A DNA stretch of 64,000 bases, from positions 405,001 through 469,000 of the forward strand of contig OY282373.1 of NCBI GenBank assembly GCA_958295805.1, written 5' to 3'. Below are positions 44,322 through 51,919 of this stretch, piece after piece. Position numbers and translations under genes: made by a program. How positions within the stretch are numbered: position 1 is the stretch's first letter; every line of letters begins with the position of its first letter. The notes below the pieces were generated by a model. It was not told the DNA's origin. It did no database searches and saw only the letters and a program-made list of their open reading frames with translations. Source of the stretch: an uncultured Nitrospirales bacterium. GTDB taxonomy: Bacteria; Nitrospirota; Nitrospiria; Nitrospirales; UBA8639.

Positions 44322-44369
44322 TTCCGATAGGAATTGTCGGATTATAGGATGAGACTAATACCGTGTCAA
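44322..44369 (-). promoter_or_regulatory. Sulfate-operon promoter with Rrf2-type operator
   Basis: On the minus strand TTGACA (44364-44369) and TATAAT (44341-44346) are separated by exactly 17 bases: a perfect sigma-70 consensus. Just downstream lies TTCC-TATC-GGAA (44322-44333), matching the ATTCC-N4-GGAAT type of Rrf2/CymR operators, where a bound repressor would block initiation. Confidence 0.8.
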
Positions 44370-44385
44370 CGCCGCGTTCGTTGAA

Positions 44386-45558
44386 TTATGTAGCGGGACG
44401 AGCGGTGATCCCCAACGCATTCAACTGGTGAAGCACGTGGTTCCGGCTGCCTTTGATAACGACGGGGGTGTTGGCAAATTCTCTCCGAGGCGGATAATCC
44501 CTACGGAGTCGTTGGAAGGCGCGTGGACGCATGGTCTCGGGAAGGGTCAGCACGTGCTTCATCCGTTGATGGTCTCCGGCGAGATCATACAGCGTGGTGG
44601 TCACGTCATGGGCAAGGGTTTGCAAATCTTTGTCGGTCGCGTGAAATTCAGGTTGGGGCGGCCTCTCCGGTGCGAGATTGGCCGTCGATGGAAGCGTTGT
44701 CGGCGGAGTCCAGGTCGGTTCAATGCCCCAAAAGCGGCAGCAGGCTTGATACATCATCACCGTTCCCTTGACCTTCCCGTCATACGAGTGACCGGCAATG
44801 TGAGGCGTGCCGATGAGGGCTTGACTGAACAGCTCCCAACGAATCGATGGTTCCCCTTCCCAGACGTCCAGAACGGCTCCGCCTATGGTCCGTCGCGTCA
44901 AAGCCTGAAGCAGGGCGTTCGTGTCCACAACTTCTCCTCGTGCGGCATTGATGAGAACGGCAGAGGGGGCCATCCGGGACAGTTCTTTTTCTCCGATCAG
45001 ATGCAGCGTAGGATCGGGCACATCAACGGTCAACGGGACGTGCAGGGTCACCACGTCGGCTTGTAAGGCCTCCGTGATGGGCTGATAGTGCGGGTTGCCC
45101 GTTTCCCGTGCCAACGGCGGATCATTCAGGATGGGTTCCATGCCCAACGCCCGCACTTTGTCGGCCACCAGGCTGCCGATTCGGCCGACACCAATCACCC
45201 CGATCGTTTTCCCGGTTAAGGAAATTCCACGTTGGTGCGCCGTCGTCAGCAACGCGGTCAGGACGTATTCGGCCACGGAATTCGCGTTGCACCCCAGGGC
45301 CGCGGCAAACCCAATGCGCCGCTCGGCTAAATATCGTTGGTCAACGTGATCAACGCCCGTGGTCGCCGTTCCCACAAATTGCACGTCGGTGTTGGTCAAC
45401 AGGTCCGCATTGACTGTTATATTGGAACGGGTAATCAATGCCTGGGCTTTCTGAAGCGTTGCCGGGGTCATTTCTTGAGCAGGGAGAACCGTGACCGAAC
45501 CCAGATGCGAAAACGCTTCGCGGGCAAACGGAATATTTTCATCGACAACGAGATACAT
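44386..45558 (-). CDS. pdxB: 4-phosphoerythronate dehydrogenase
   Basis: 390 residues. NAD-dependent 2-hydroxyacid dehydrogenase of pyridoxal-phosphate synthesis (DXP-dependent route). MYLVVDENIPFAREAFSHLG opens the protein as in PdxB; GKTIGVIGVGRIGSLVADKV is the NAD-binding loop; LINAARGEVVDTNALLQAL and GTPHIAGHSYDGKVKGT supply the active-site His-Ser (HIAGHS) and PdxB-specific sequence. The C-terminal dimerisation domain is present but diverged. Its start faces the peroxiredoxin gene; its end lies near the Rrf2 promoter. Confidence 0.9.
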   Translation of the reverse strand: MYLVVDENIPFAREAFSHLGSVTVLPAQEMTPATLQKAQALITRSNITVNADLLTNTDVQFVGTATTGVDHVDQRYLAERRIGFAAALGCNANSVAEYVLTALLTTAHQRGISLTGKTIGVIGVGRIGSLVADKVRALGMEPILNDPPLARETGNPHYQPITEALQADVVTLHVPLTVDVPDPTLHLIGEKELSRMAPSAVLINAARGEVVDTNALLQALTRRTIGGAVLDVWEGEPSIRWELFSQALIGTPHIAGHSYDGKVKGTVMMYQACCRFWGIEPTWTPPTTLPSTANLAPERPPQPEFHATDKDLQTLAHDVTTTLYDLAGDHQRMKHVLTLPETMRPRAFQRLRRDYPPRREFANTPVVIKGSRNHVLHQLNALGITARPAT

Positions 45559-45861
45559 TTTGTCTAACCTTGAAAAAATTGAACCTTTCTTTCAGTCACG
45601 GTCCAGCATAAAATTTTCACGTCGGGTTTGGAAAGGCGAAACGCTTGCGAAGCGATTATAGATGCCTACAATACTAAGGCAGGGGCCGTACCGGCTTTTT
45701 TTCTATTCCGGCGATGGTGGTGAACCCGTTCGGCCACTACCGGAGGGGCCGTGGTGTCGTCATGGCCATCGCGCATCCTTCGCGGTTGGGGTATCAATGG
45801 CATCCAGTGGTAAAGCGATTCTTGGATTGGAGATGACGAATTGATCAGGAAAGGGGGAGTA
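45559..45861. other. Divergent intergenic region
   Basis: About 300 bases between pdxB and the divergent peroxiredoxin gene. I see no gene. It must hold both promoters, but I cannot mark either with confidence. Confidence 0.4.
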
Positions 45862-46470
45862 ATGGTCCAAAAAACCAAAGCAACGAAAAAAACAACGGCA
45901 TCCGGGGCAACAAAAAAGGCCCCAACAAAAAAAGCCGCCACGCCGAGCACGAGCAAGTCAAAAAAGACGAAAGTCACCCAGGCCGTGCCCGGACCTTCAA
46001 CGGTGCAGTTGAAAGCGGGGCGAGAGGCGCCGGCGTTTTCCTTGCCGAATCAGGATGGAAAAATGGTGAGTCTCTCTCAATTCAAAGGGAAGAAAGTCGT
46101 CCTGTATTTCTATCCCAAGGATGATACGCCGGGATGTACCAAAGAGTCATGCGCCTTTCGGGACGGCATGGATGAAATCCGGGACTGCGGCGCGGTCGTG
46201 CTGGGGGTCAGCGGCGATTCCGTGGACTCTCATAAGAAGTTTGCGAAAAAGTTCAATCTCAATTTTCCCTTGCTGAGCGATGAACGGAAAACCGTCTTGC
46301 AGGCCTACGGCGTGTGGAAAGAAAAATCGCTCTACGGCCGGAAATTCATGGGTATCGAACGCACGACGTTCATCATTGATGAGCAAGGAAAAATCGATGA
46401 TATTTTTCAAAAGGTCAAGGTGGACGGCCACTTGGAAGAAGTGTTGGGCGAACTGGATATCATGCCGTAG
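45862..46470 (+). CDS. bcp: Bcp-type peroxiredoxin with Lys/Ala-rich N-terminal tail
   Basis: 202 residues. The peroxiredoxin core starts near 55 (AGREAPAFSLPNQDGK) and has YFYPKDDTPGCTKESCAFRD, in which the peroxidatic Cys is followed five residues later by a second Cys, the Bcp/PrxQ layout; GVSGDSVDSHKKF follows. It reduces hydroperoxides using thioredoxin. The first ~50 residues (KKTTASGATKKAPTKKAAT) are histone-H1-like, which is unusual for Bcp and could bind DNA. ATG 45862 is favoured by AAAGGGGGAG just upstream; the TTG at 45841 is an alternative. Confidence 0.88.
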   Translation: MVQKTKATKKTTASGATKKAPTKKAATPSTSKSKKTKVTQAVPGPSTVQLKAGREAPAFSLPNQDGKMVSLSQFKGKKVVLYFYPKDDTPGCTKESCAFRDGMDEIRDCGAVVLGVSGDSVDSHKKFAKKFNLNFPLLSDERKTVLQAYGVWKEKSLYGRKFMGIERTTFIIDEQGKIDDIFQKVKVDGHLEEVLGELDIMP

Positions 46471-46694
46471 ACCGCCCGCGAAAACCGTCTTCACCCATTG
46501 AGCCTTGAACAACGAAGCGTCTGCCATTCCCGCGCCCGCGGAAATCCACGCGCCTTCTGTCCGATTGCCCGCTTTCTCAGCGCCCCCGAAGCGGGGACAA
46601 TTCGTCAGCAGTGTCCGCGAAGACGCTGACCAAACGCCGTCCGGGAACTGTATCATCTTGACACCGCGTAGGACACCAAGTAGCCTTCACTAAC

Positions 46695-46979
46695 ATGAGC
46701 ACCCTCATTTTTGACACCCACGAGTTTGTCACCGAGATGACCAATGTTGGAATGCCACAACCACAGGCTGAAGCCTTGGCCAAATCCCACGTGAAATTGA
46801 TGGAGAACACGTTAGCCACGAAGCAGGACTTGAAAGACCTCGAAGGCAGGCTAACCAGCGAGCTAACCAGCAAGATTGATAAAGCAAAAATCGAGATCAT
46901 CGGAATCATCACCGCGGTCATAGTTGGCTTGGCCGCGATCATGGCCTTCTTCATGGCCTACCTGCAAATCGCCAAATGA
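46695..46979 (+). CDS. DUF1640-like small coiled-coil membrane protein, copy 1
   Basis: 94 residues: MSTLIFDTHEFVTEM, a helix with PQPQAEALAKSH, a coiled coil (LATKQDLKDLEGRLTSELTSKI) and a C-terminal membrane helix (IITAVIVGLAAIMAFFMAYL). Related to mitochondrial CCDC90/DUF1640 proteins; function unknown. Duplicated at 47281-47553 and expanded at 18301-18861. Overlaps the following small gene by ATGA. Relative to copy 2 it has an extra four residues in the coiled coil. Confidence 0.75.
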   Translation: MSTLIFDTHEFVTEMTNVGMPQPQAEALAKSHVKLMENTLATKQDLKDLEGRLTSELTSKIDKAKIEIIGIITAVIVGLAAIMAFFMAYLQIAK

Positions 46980-47158
46980 AGCCCCGCAAACCAATCTTCA
47001 CCGAGCAAATTCACATCCGCCTTTCGCCCGCCGAGAAACACAAACTGCTTGCCCACGTCGAGAAGTTAGGGATGCCGTGGACGGTGTCGACGTGGATGCG
47101 CCGCGGCCCTCAAACAGACTTCCTAAGACCCGTCCTTGTCATGCTGAGCTTGCCCTGA
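46976..47158 (+). pseudogene. Small RHH-like protein, copy 1 with altered C-terminus
   Basis: Reads MKPRKPIFTEQIHIRLSPAE ... VSTWMRR as in copy 2, but an 11-base deletion just after the CGCCGC codons shifts the frame. The last ~17 residues (RPVLVMLSLP) are then encoded by the REP-like repeat. The ribbon-helix-helix-like part remains, so it might still fold; I list it as damaged by comparison with the intact copy. Confidence 0.6.
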
Positions 47159-47280
47159 GCCTCGAAGGGAAGAATCTCCGCCGCCGCGACGGCATGGGCC
47201 GAAATTAGCCATTGACCAAACGCCGTCCGGGAACTGTATCATCTTGACACCGCGTAGGACACCAAGTAGCCTTCACCAAC

Positions 47281-47553
47281 ATGAGCACCCTCATTTTTGA
47301 CACCCACAAGTTTATCACCAAGATGACCAAGGCCGGAATGCCGCAACCACAAGCCGAGGTCTTGGCGGAATCCAACGTGGAATTGATGGAGAACACGTTA
47401 GCCACGAAGCAGGACTTGAAAGACCTCAAAGCCGAGCTAACCAGCAAGATCGATAAAGCGAAAATCGAAACCATCGGAATCATCACCGCGGTCATGGTTG
47501 GCTTGGCCGCGATCATGGCTTTCTTCATGGCCTACCTGCAAGCTGCCAAATGA
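47281..47553 (+). CDS. DUF1640-like small coiled-coil membrane protein, copy 2
   Basis: 90 residues, the same layout as copy 1: MSTLIFDTHKFITKM, a shortened coiled coil (ATKQDLKDLKAELTSKI) and a membrane helix (IITAVMVGLAAIMAFFMAYL). Substitutions are mostly conservative, which suggests both copies were kept for some time. ATGA overlap with the next gene. Confidence 0.75.
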   Translation: MSTLIFDTHKFITKMTKAGMPQPQAEVLAESNVELMENTLATKQDLKDLKAELTSKIDKAKIETIGIITAVMVGLAAIMAFFMAYLQAAK

Positions 47554-47711
47554 AGCCCCGGAAACCAATCTTCACCGAGCAAATTCACATCCGCCTTTCG
47601 CCCGCCGAGAAACGCAAACTGCTTGCCCACGTCGAGAAGTTAGGGATGCCGTGGACGGTGTCGACGTGGATGCGCCGCGTCATGCTTGATGCCCTCAAGC
47701 AGACTTCCTAA
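47550..47711 (+). CDS. Small RHH-like protein, copy 2 (intact)
   Basis: 53 residues: IHIRLSPAEKRKLLAHVEKL, then GMPWTVSTWMRRVMLDALKQ. The short strand followed by two helices resembles a ribbon-helix-helix or MobC-like DNA-binding protein. It partners with the DUF1640-like gene it overlaps. The 3' end of the neighbouring IS30 transposase frame (minus strand) overlaps its last 17 bases. Confidence 0.6.
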   Translation: MKPRKPIFTEQIHIRLSPAEKRKLLAHVEKLGMPWTVSTWMRRVMLDALKQTS

Positions 47712-48837
47712 GACCCGTCCTTGTCATGCTGAGCTTGCCCTGAGCCTCGAAGGGCGAAGCGAAGCATCTCCTGAAAGTCCGGGATCCCGAAAAATTCGGT
47801 AAACGTGTCAGACGCATTGACACGGCGTCTTCAACATAATACCCCGCCATTGTGGATTCACATTTCAAGTGCAACACTTGGTGGATAAAAACCTCCGCGG
47901 GCGTGGCATACCCGAGGCACTTCCGCGGGGTGTGGTTGTACGCATGAACCAGGTGATGAAACCGCTGGTCGGAGAGGGTGGCCAGGTCGGTTTTGCGGGG
48001 GAGGGTGCGGCGCAGGCGGCCGATGGCGTTCTCGACGCCGCCTTTCTGCCAGGGGGCGTAAAGGTCACAGAAGAAGGTCTCGATGCCGAGAGCATGGAGG
48101 CGATGATGATAGGCGAATTCCGTCCCATTGTCGAAGGTGACGGTCTGGCGGCCGTGAGGGGGCATCGGGGTGAGGAGGTGGGTGAGGGCGTGGGCGATGG
48201 GGGCGGCGGCTTTGCCCGGGGGGCGCACGGCGAGGAGAAGGCGGGAGGTGCGTTCGTGGAGAGTGAGGACGGCTTGGCCGTAGGTGCGGAAGAGCATCAG
48301 ATCGGCTTCCCAATGGCCGGGAGTCTGGCGGTCGGCGGCGGCGGCGGGGCGCTCGGCGAGGGGGCGGCGGTGGGCCATCAAGGCGGCGGGGCTGCGGCGT
48401 TTGCGCCGGCGGCCGCGGGTGGCTTTGGCGTGAGGGAGATAGTGCCGCCAGGCATAGGTTTTCGTCCGGGTGATCTGAGCGTAGAGGAAGCGGTAGATGG
48501 TTTCGTGCGAGAGGACGGGGCGCCCGGCGTCGCGGGCGAGGCGGCCTGCGACTTGCTCGGGGGTCCAGCCCTGTTGGAGGTGGGTGAGGACTGTGGTGCG
48601 GAGGGGGGCATCGCGATCCAGCTTGGCCCCGCGCCACCGGCGGGCGCGGGCCTGCTGCTCGGCATAGCGGGGCTGGTAGCCCTCGGTGCGGGAGCGATTG
48701 CGCTTCATTTCGCGAGCCACGGTTGATGGCGGGCGATCCAGAGCTGCCGCGATTTGCCGGAGCGAGCGCCCGGCGGCGTATAGTCGGGCCATGTCACATC
48801 GGTCTTCCAGGGTGAGGTGGTGATAGTGGGTTCCCAT
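47695..48837 (-). CDS. IS30-family transposase
   Basis: 380-codon frame. The N-terminal HTH (LTLEDRCDMARLYAAGRSLRQIAAAL then PPSTVAREMKRN) binds the inverted repeats. The DDE core is visible: GHWEADLM (first D), TFDNGTEF (second D) and KGGVENAIGRLRR (E), with NHTPRKCLGYATPAE as the IS30 C-terminal signature. The element's own coding part ends in the left inverted repeat (VLHLKCES); no stop lies inside, so the last ~55 residues come from flanking DNA. GC-rich and otherwise intact, so possibly active. Confidence 0.92.
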   Translation of the reverse strand: MGTHYHHLTLEDRCDMARLYAAGRSLRQIAAALDRPPSTVAREMKRNRSRTEGYQPRYAEQQARARRWRGAKLDRDAPLRTTVLTHLQQGWTPEQVAGRLARDAGRPVLSHETIYRFLYAQITRTKTYAWRHYLPHAKATRGRRRKRRSPAALMAHRRPLAERPAAAADRQTPGHWEADLMLFRTYGQAVLTLHERTSRLLLAVRPPGKAAAPIAHALTHLLTPMPPHGRQTVTFDNGTEFAYHHRLHALGIETFFCDLYAPWQKGGVENAIGRLRRTLPRKTDLATLSDQRFHHLVHAYNHTPRKCLGYATPAEVFIHQVLHLKCESTMAGYYVEDAVSMRLTRLPNFSGSRTFRRCFASPFEAQGKLSMTRTGLRKSA

Positions 48838-48876
48838 GCCAACACCTTAGCAAGGTGTTGCACTTCGTTTGTGAAT
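47856..48876. mobile_element. IS30-family insertion sequence
   Basis: About 1.02 kb. Imperfect terminal inverted repeats: ATTCACATTTCAAGTGCAAC plus ACTTG (47856-47880) and, inverted, ATTCACAAACGAAGTGCAAC plus ACCTTG (48851-48876). GTGGATT occurs just outside or at the tip of both. I could not define a target-site duplication. Confidence 0.75.
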
Positions 48877-48957
48877 TTAGAAAATCCACCGTAGGGACAG
48901 CCCCCCGTGGCTGTCCGCAGACCTTCCCCGTTGAGCCTTGGGCAACCGACAATAGAG

Positions 48958-49530
48958 TTAGAATTCCACTTTCGGAGTGGCTCGGGCCTCTTCCGTAATC
49001 TCGAAGTATTCGGCTTGCTCCACTCCCGCCAGTCCGGCATAGAGTCTTCCTAACAATTTACGGATAAAGGTATTCAGGACGCGGACATTGTCGTTGTAAC
49101 GTTTTCGTTCGACCGCCAGGCGATTTTCGGTCCCCTCCAACTGGTCTTGGAGTTTCAAAAAGGATTGATTGGATTTGAGTGCCGGATACGACTCCCGCAA
49201 AACCAGGAGTCTGGACAGGGCCGACTCAAAGCCACCGGCGGCCCGAGCCTTTTCATTGACGGAGTTCGCTTGAAAATAAGCTTTGCGCGCTTCCGCCACG
49301 CCCAGATAGATTTTTTCTTCCTGACCGGCAACGCCCTTGACCGTATTGACCAGATTAGGGATTAACTCAAACCGTCGTTGCAATTGATTTTCCACCTGAG
49401 CCCATTGACTCTTCACCGCTTCATCCATCTCGATGGCCCGGTTATAGCCGGAATAGACGCAGCCGCCGGCCATCAAGATCAAGATAACCAAGCCCCCGAA
49501 GATCATGAGGAGTATGCGTCCCGCGCTCAT
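48958..49530 (-). CDS. lemA: LemA family protein
   Basis: 190 residues. An N-terminal membrane helix with a lipobox-like GGC (ILLMIFGGLVILILMAGGC) is followed by the LemA helical bundle: YNRAIEMDEAVKSQWAQVENQLQRR, ELIPNLVNTVKG, and YNDNVRVLNTFIRKLLGRLYAG. LemA proteins are envelope proteins of unclear function that are typically co-encoded with TPM-domain proteins, as here. Third gene of the minus-strand operon. Confidence 0.92.
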   Translation of the reverse strand: MSAGRILLMIFGGLVILILMAGGCVYSGYNRAIEMDEAVKSQWAQVENQLQRRFELIPNLVNTVKGVAGQEEKIYLGVAEARKAYFQANSVNEKARAAGGFESALSRLLVLRESYPALKSNQSFLKLQDQLEGTENRLAVERKRYNDNVRVLNTFIRKLLGRLYAGLAGVEQAEYFEITEEARATPKVEF

Positions 49531-49633
49531 GCTTGTTCCTCCCTTCCCTGTTTAGACGAATCCAGGGTTTCGGCCACAAAACAAACGGAATATTCGTGAA
49601 ATCGGCCGCTGGTGTTCGTCGTGGAAAGCCGGA

Positions 49634-50443
49634 TTACCAACCTGCTCCGCCACCACCGCCGCCAAAGCCGCCGCCCCCGCCGAACGATCCACCGAATCCC
49701 CCGCCGAACCCGCCGCCAAATCCACCGGTTGAGACCCCCCAAGGACTCCGTCCGCCGGCCAATCCACCCAAGGCACTTCCCACCAACATGCCGCCGACGA
49801 CTCCCCCGCCCCACGAAGAATAATACCGTTGCCGCCGGCGCATGTTCGAAAACATCATGAGGAGAAAAAAGAGCGGGATCAACAACGATCCCAGAAGGGA
49901 CCCGCCGCCGCCTCGACTCGGCCGATATCGATGTTGAGGAATACCCGTGAGTTTCACCTGTTGAGCATCCGCCACGCGATTGGCCGTCATGACGGCCAAT
50001 TGGAAGAGACCTTCGGAATATTTCCCTGGTTTGAAAAACTGTGCGGTCACGGCTCGGGCAGCCGACCCCGCCCATGAATCGGGCAAGACCTCTTCCAACC
50101 CATACCCCGTGTGAATACGGACTTTTCGTTCGTTGAGCGCCAACGCGATCAAGGCGCCGTTGTCTTGCCCCCGTTGGCCAAGCTTCCACGTTTCGGCGTG
50201 ACGATGGACAAATCCAAAAAAGTCCTCGCCTTCCGTGGATTGCACGGTTAAGACCTTGATCTGAGCCGTCGTCCGTTGTTCCAGTTCTCGAAGCCAGCCC
50301 TCGAGTTGTTGCTCCATCCCTGCTTCAATAATCCCTGCTTGATCCACCACGTACCGTCCCGGATCGGGAACGGAGACTTCCCCCGCACTCACGGTCGGCA
50401 GGATCAGCAGGACAAGGATGATGAGAGCGTGAATGAGACGCAT
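49634..50443 (-). CDS. TPM-domain (YgcG-like) membrane protein with Gly-rich tail
   Basis: 269 residues from ATG 50443. A signal peptide (MRLIHALIILVLLILPTVSAG) precedes the TPM fold: YVVDQAGIIEAGMEQQLEGWLRELEQ, IKVLTVQSTEG, RKVRIHTGYGLEEVLPD. A membrane helix (LIPLFFLLMMFSNM) and a C-terminal run of Gly/Phe-rich repeats follow (GGGFGGGFGG...). TPM proteins include a thylakoid photosystem-repair phosphatase relative; in bacteria their role with LemA is unknown. The upstream part of the open frame to 50707 belongs to the neighbouring gene in another frame. Confidence 0.88.
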   Translation of the reverse strand: MRLIHALIILVLLILPTVSAGEVSVPDPGRYVVDQAGIIEAGMEQQLEGWLRELEQRTTAQIKVLTVQSTEGEDFFGFVHRHAETWKLGQRGQDNGALIALALNERKVRIHTGYGLEEVLPDSWAGSAARAVTAQFFKPGKYSEGLFQLAVMTANRVADAQQVKLTGIPQHRYRPSRGGGGSLLGSLLIPLFFLLMMFSNMRRRQRYYSSWGGGVVGGMLVGSALGGLAGGRSPWGVSTGGFGGGFGGGFGGSFGGGGGFGGGGGGAGW

Positions 50444-50450
50444 GGGGTGG

Positions 50451-51176
50451 TTACCAGCGATCCGCCAAGGTCTTGAGGCCATCAACGTCATCATAGAGCC
50501 GGGTAAAATCATCCCAGTCATGCCGCCGGTGGTCTTGCAGCGCCTGACGAATGCCGGCAAGAGATCGGTCGGTTTCTTGCTCAATCCGACTGACCACGTC
50601 CATTGACGACACGTACTCGTCTTGGCCGTGAAGCCACAGCAAACCGCGGAGGGTGCGGAGCAACCGTTCGGCCACGTCGCCCTCCATGGCGCCGAAGAGT
50701 TTTTCACGGCCTGCCGCGGCCAGGAGTCCCTGACGCATCCCGATGAGGATAGTTTTTAACTCACGCTCACATTGGAGGCGAAGGTGACGCTCGTCAAACG
50801 CAAGTTCCGTAAAATAATCGGTTCCCACGAAACACACGTGGCATTGGTGGATCTCCAACAACTCCAGAGGAAAGGCATCCAATGATCCATTGATGTAGAC
50901 GGGCGTCATAATCAGCGGCGCGGCAATTCTGGCTTTCCCGAGTTTCGCCCCATCCTTGGCCAACTCGCGCAACATGGCTAAATCAATCTTGTCCAGGACG
51001 ATGACGCTGCGGGCAATATGCTTCGCCGGATCAAACCCGGACGTGGCAATGGTCCCAAACCCGATTATGGCCAGACAATTCGACCCGGCGAGCGTCTGCA
51101 CCCGATCGAGATACTTCGTCAGCGGCTCCTGCATGTGATCGACCACATGGTCCATATTCATCATTGATGGGATCAT
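50451..51176 (-). CDS. Hypothetical cytoplasmic protein upstream of TPM/LemA genes
   Basis: 241 residues from ATG 51176. Reads LAIIGFGTIATSGFDPAKHIA, VIVLDKIDLAMLRELAKDG, then PVYINGSLDAFPLELLEIHQ. The fold resembles nucleotidyltransferase-like proteins in which an FP-E-x-x-E-I-H segment follows the core, but no GS-type catalytic triad is sure, so I leave the function open. Seven bases before the TPM gene, so probably the same operon. About 110 bp of its 5' end plus ~110 bp of upstream DNA are duplicated at 55022-55237, downstream of the autotransporter. Confidence 0.6.
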   Translation of the reverse strand: MIPSMMNMDHVVDHMQEPLTKYLDRVQTLAGSNCLAIIGFGTIATSGFDPAKHIARSVIVLDKIDLAMLRELAKDGAKLGKARIAAPLIMTPVYINGSLDAFPLELLEIHQCHVCFVGTDYFTELAFDERHLRLQCERELKTILIGMRQGLLAAAGREKLFGAMEGDVAERLLRTLRGLLWLHGQDEYVSSMDVVSRIEQETDRSLAGIRQALQDHRRHDWDDFTRLYDDVDGLKTLADRW

Positions 51177-51284
51177 ACGGTTGTTCTCCTGAATCCAAAC
51201 GTGCTTTGGAGAGAGGGTGAAAAAGAAGGTTGGACTGAACCGATGTGTCATTCAAGGCTAACGTACTACGTGACACCTTGCAAG
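51067..51284. repeat. Direct repeat flanking the autotransporter region, left copy
   Basis: Starts ATGGCCAGACAATTCGACCC and ends near CACCTTGCAAG. About 90% identical by eye to 55022-55237. Confidence 0.85.
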
Positions 51285-51919
51285 TTGTCCCGGATCGGAC
51301 GGATGTGAGACGGCAGCGTTGATAACGAAGAGGAATGTCTCTATATGTCTCAAGCATTTCGCACAAGGCGTTGAGTTGGGGGGGAAGGGTAAGCAACAGT
51401 GCTCAAAGTCGTCAGAGTCTTGTCAGCCCAACGGCTTGAGAGCCGCAAGAATTGTTGAGAAAAAGTCAATTGTCAAAGTGAAGGGTGATGTGTTAAAAGG
51501 CTTCGCTCTTATCCTAATGCACCCGTGACGTGGGCCGTCGGCTAGGCGCGGGCGTTGCCCGGAGGGCGCCGCCGGTGCGGCTGGAACGGATGGAACAATC
51601 ACAAATGTATGGCGGCGGCAGCATCGTAGGGCGCCATCTCATGGCGCTTGGTTTCCAGGCAACACAAGGGTTCCAAGGCCGCATGAGATGCGGCCCTACA
51701 TTTGTAGGCGCCTGGTTTTCTTTTCGCCATGTCCGCGCAGATCCCCAAGACGCATAAGGTAAGGAGAGGAAACATGCTGTCTCGCATCGTGCATTTTTTG
51801 TCCCATGTCTCGACGGATGAGCCGTGCTGCACGTGCAGCACGGCCGAAAGAGGAAAACTCCCGCACCACCACGCCTCTCGTTCTCGTAGGGTGGGGGGGG
51901 TAATGCAAGGCAAGCAACA
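51285..51919. other. Upstream region of the autotransporter gene
   Basis: No supported gene. It contains GCAACAGTGCTCAAAGTCGT at about 51391, which recurs (as GCAACAGTGCTGAAAATCGT) across the autotransporter start at about 51912. It also contains two palindromes of the ATGAGAT family: GCGCCATCTCATGGCGC (51631-51647) and GGCCGCATGAGATGCGGCC (51677-51695). Confidence 0.6.

Larger units (their letters stand above)
46627..47169. repeat. Tandem duplication, copy 1
   Basis: Begins TGACCAAACGCCGTCCGGGA; about 86-90% identical by eye to copy 2 at 47213-47754 (586-bp period). Contains a DUF1640-like gene, a small overlapping gene and a REP-like tail (47140-47169). Confidence 0.85.
47213..47754. repeat. 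Tandem duplication, copy 2
   Basis: Second copy of the 586-bp cassette; ends with the REP-like sequence CATGCTGAGCTTGCCCTGAG at 47724-47754. Confidence 0.85.

Noticed and set aside
47869-48726. Gly/Ala/Glu-rich plus-strand frame inside the IS element
   Set aside because: Shadow of the IS30 transposase; composition is an effect of the GC-rich complement.
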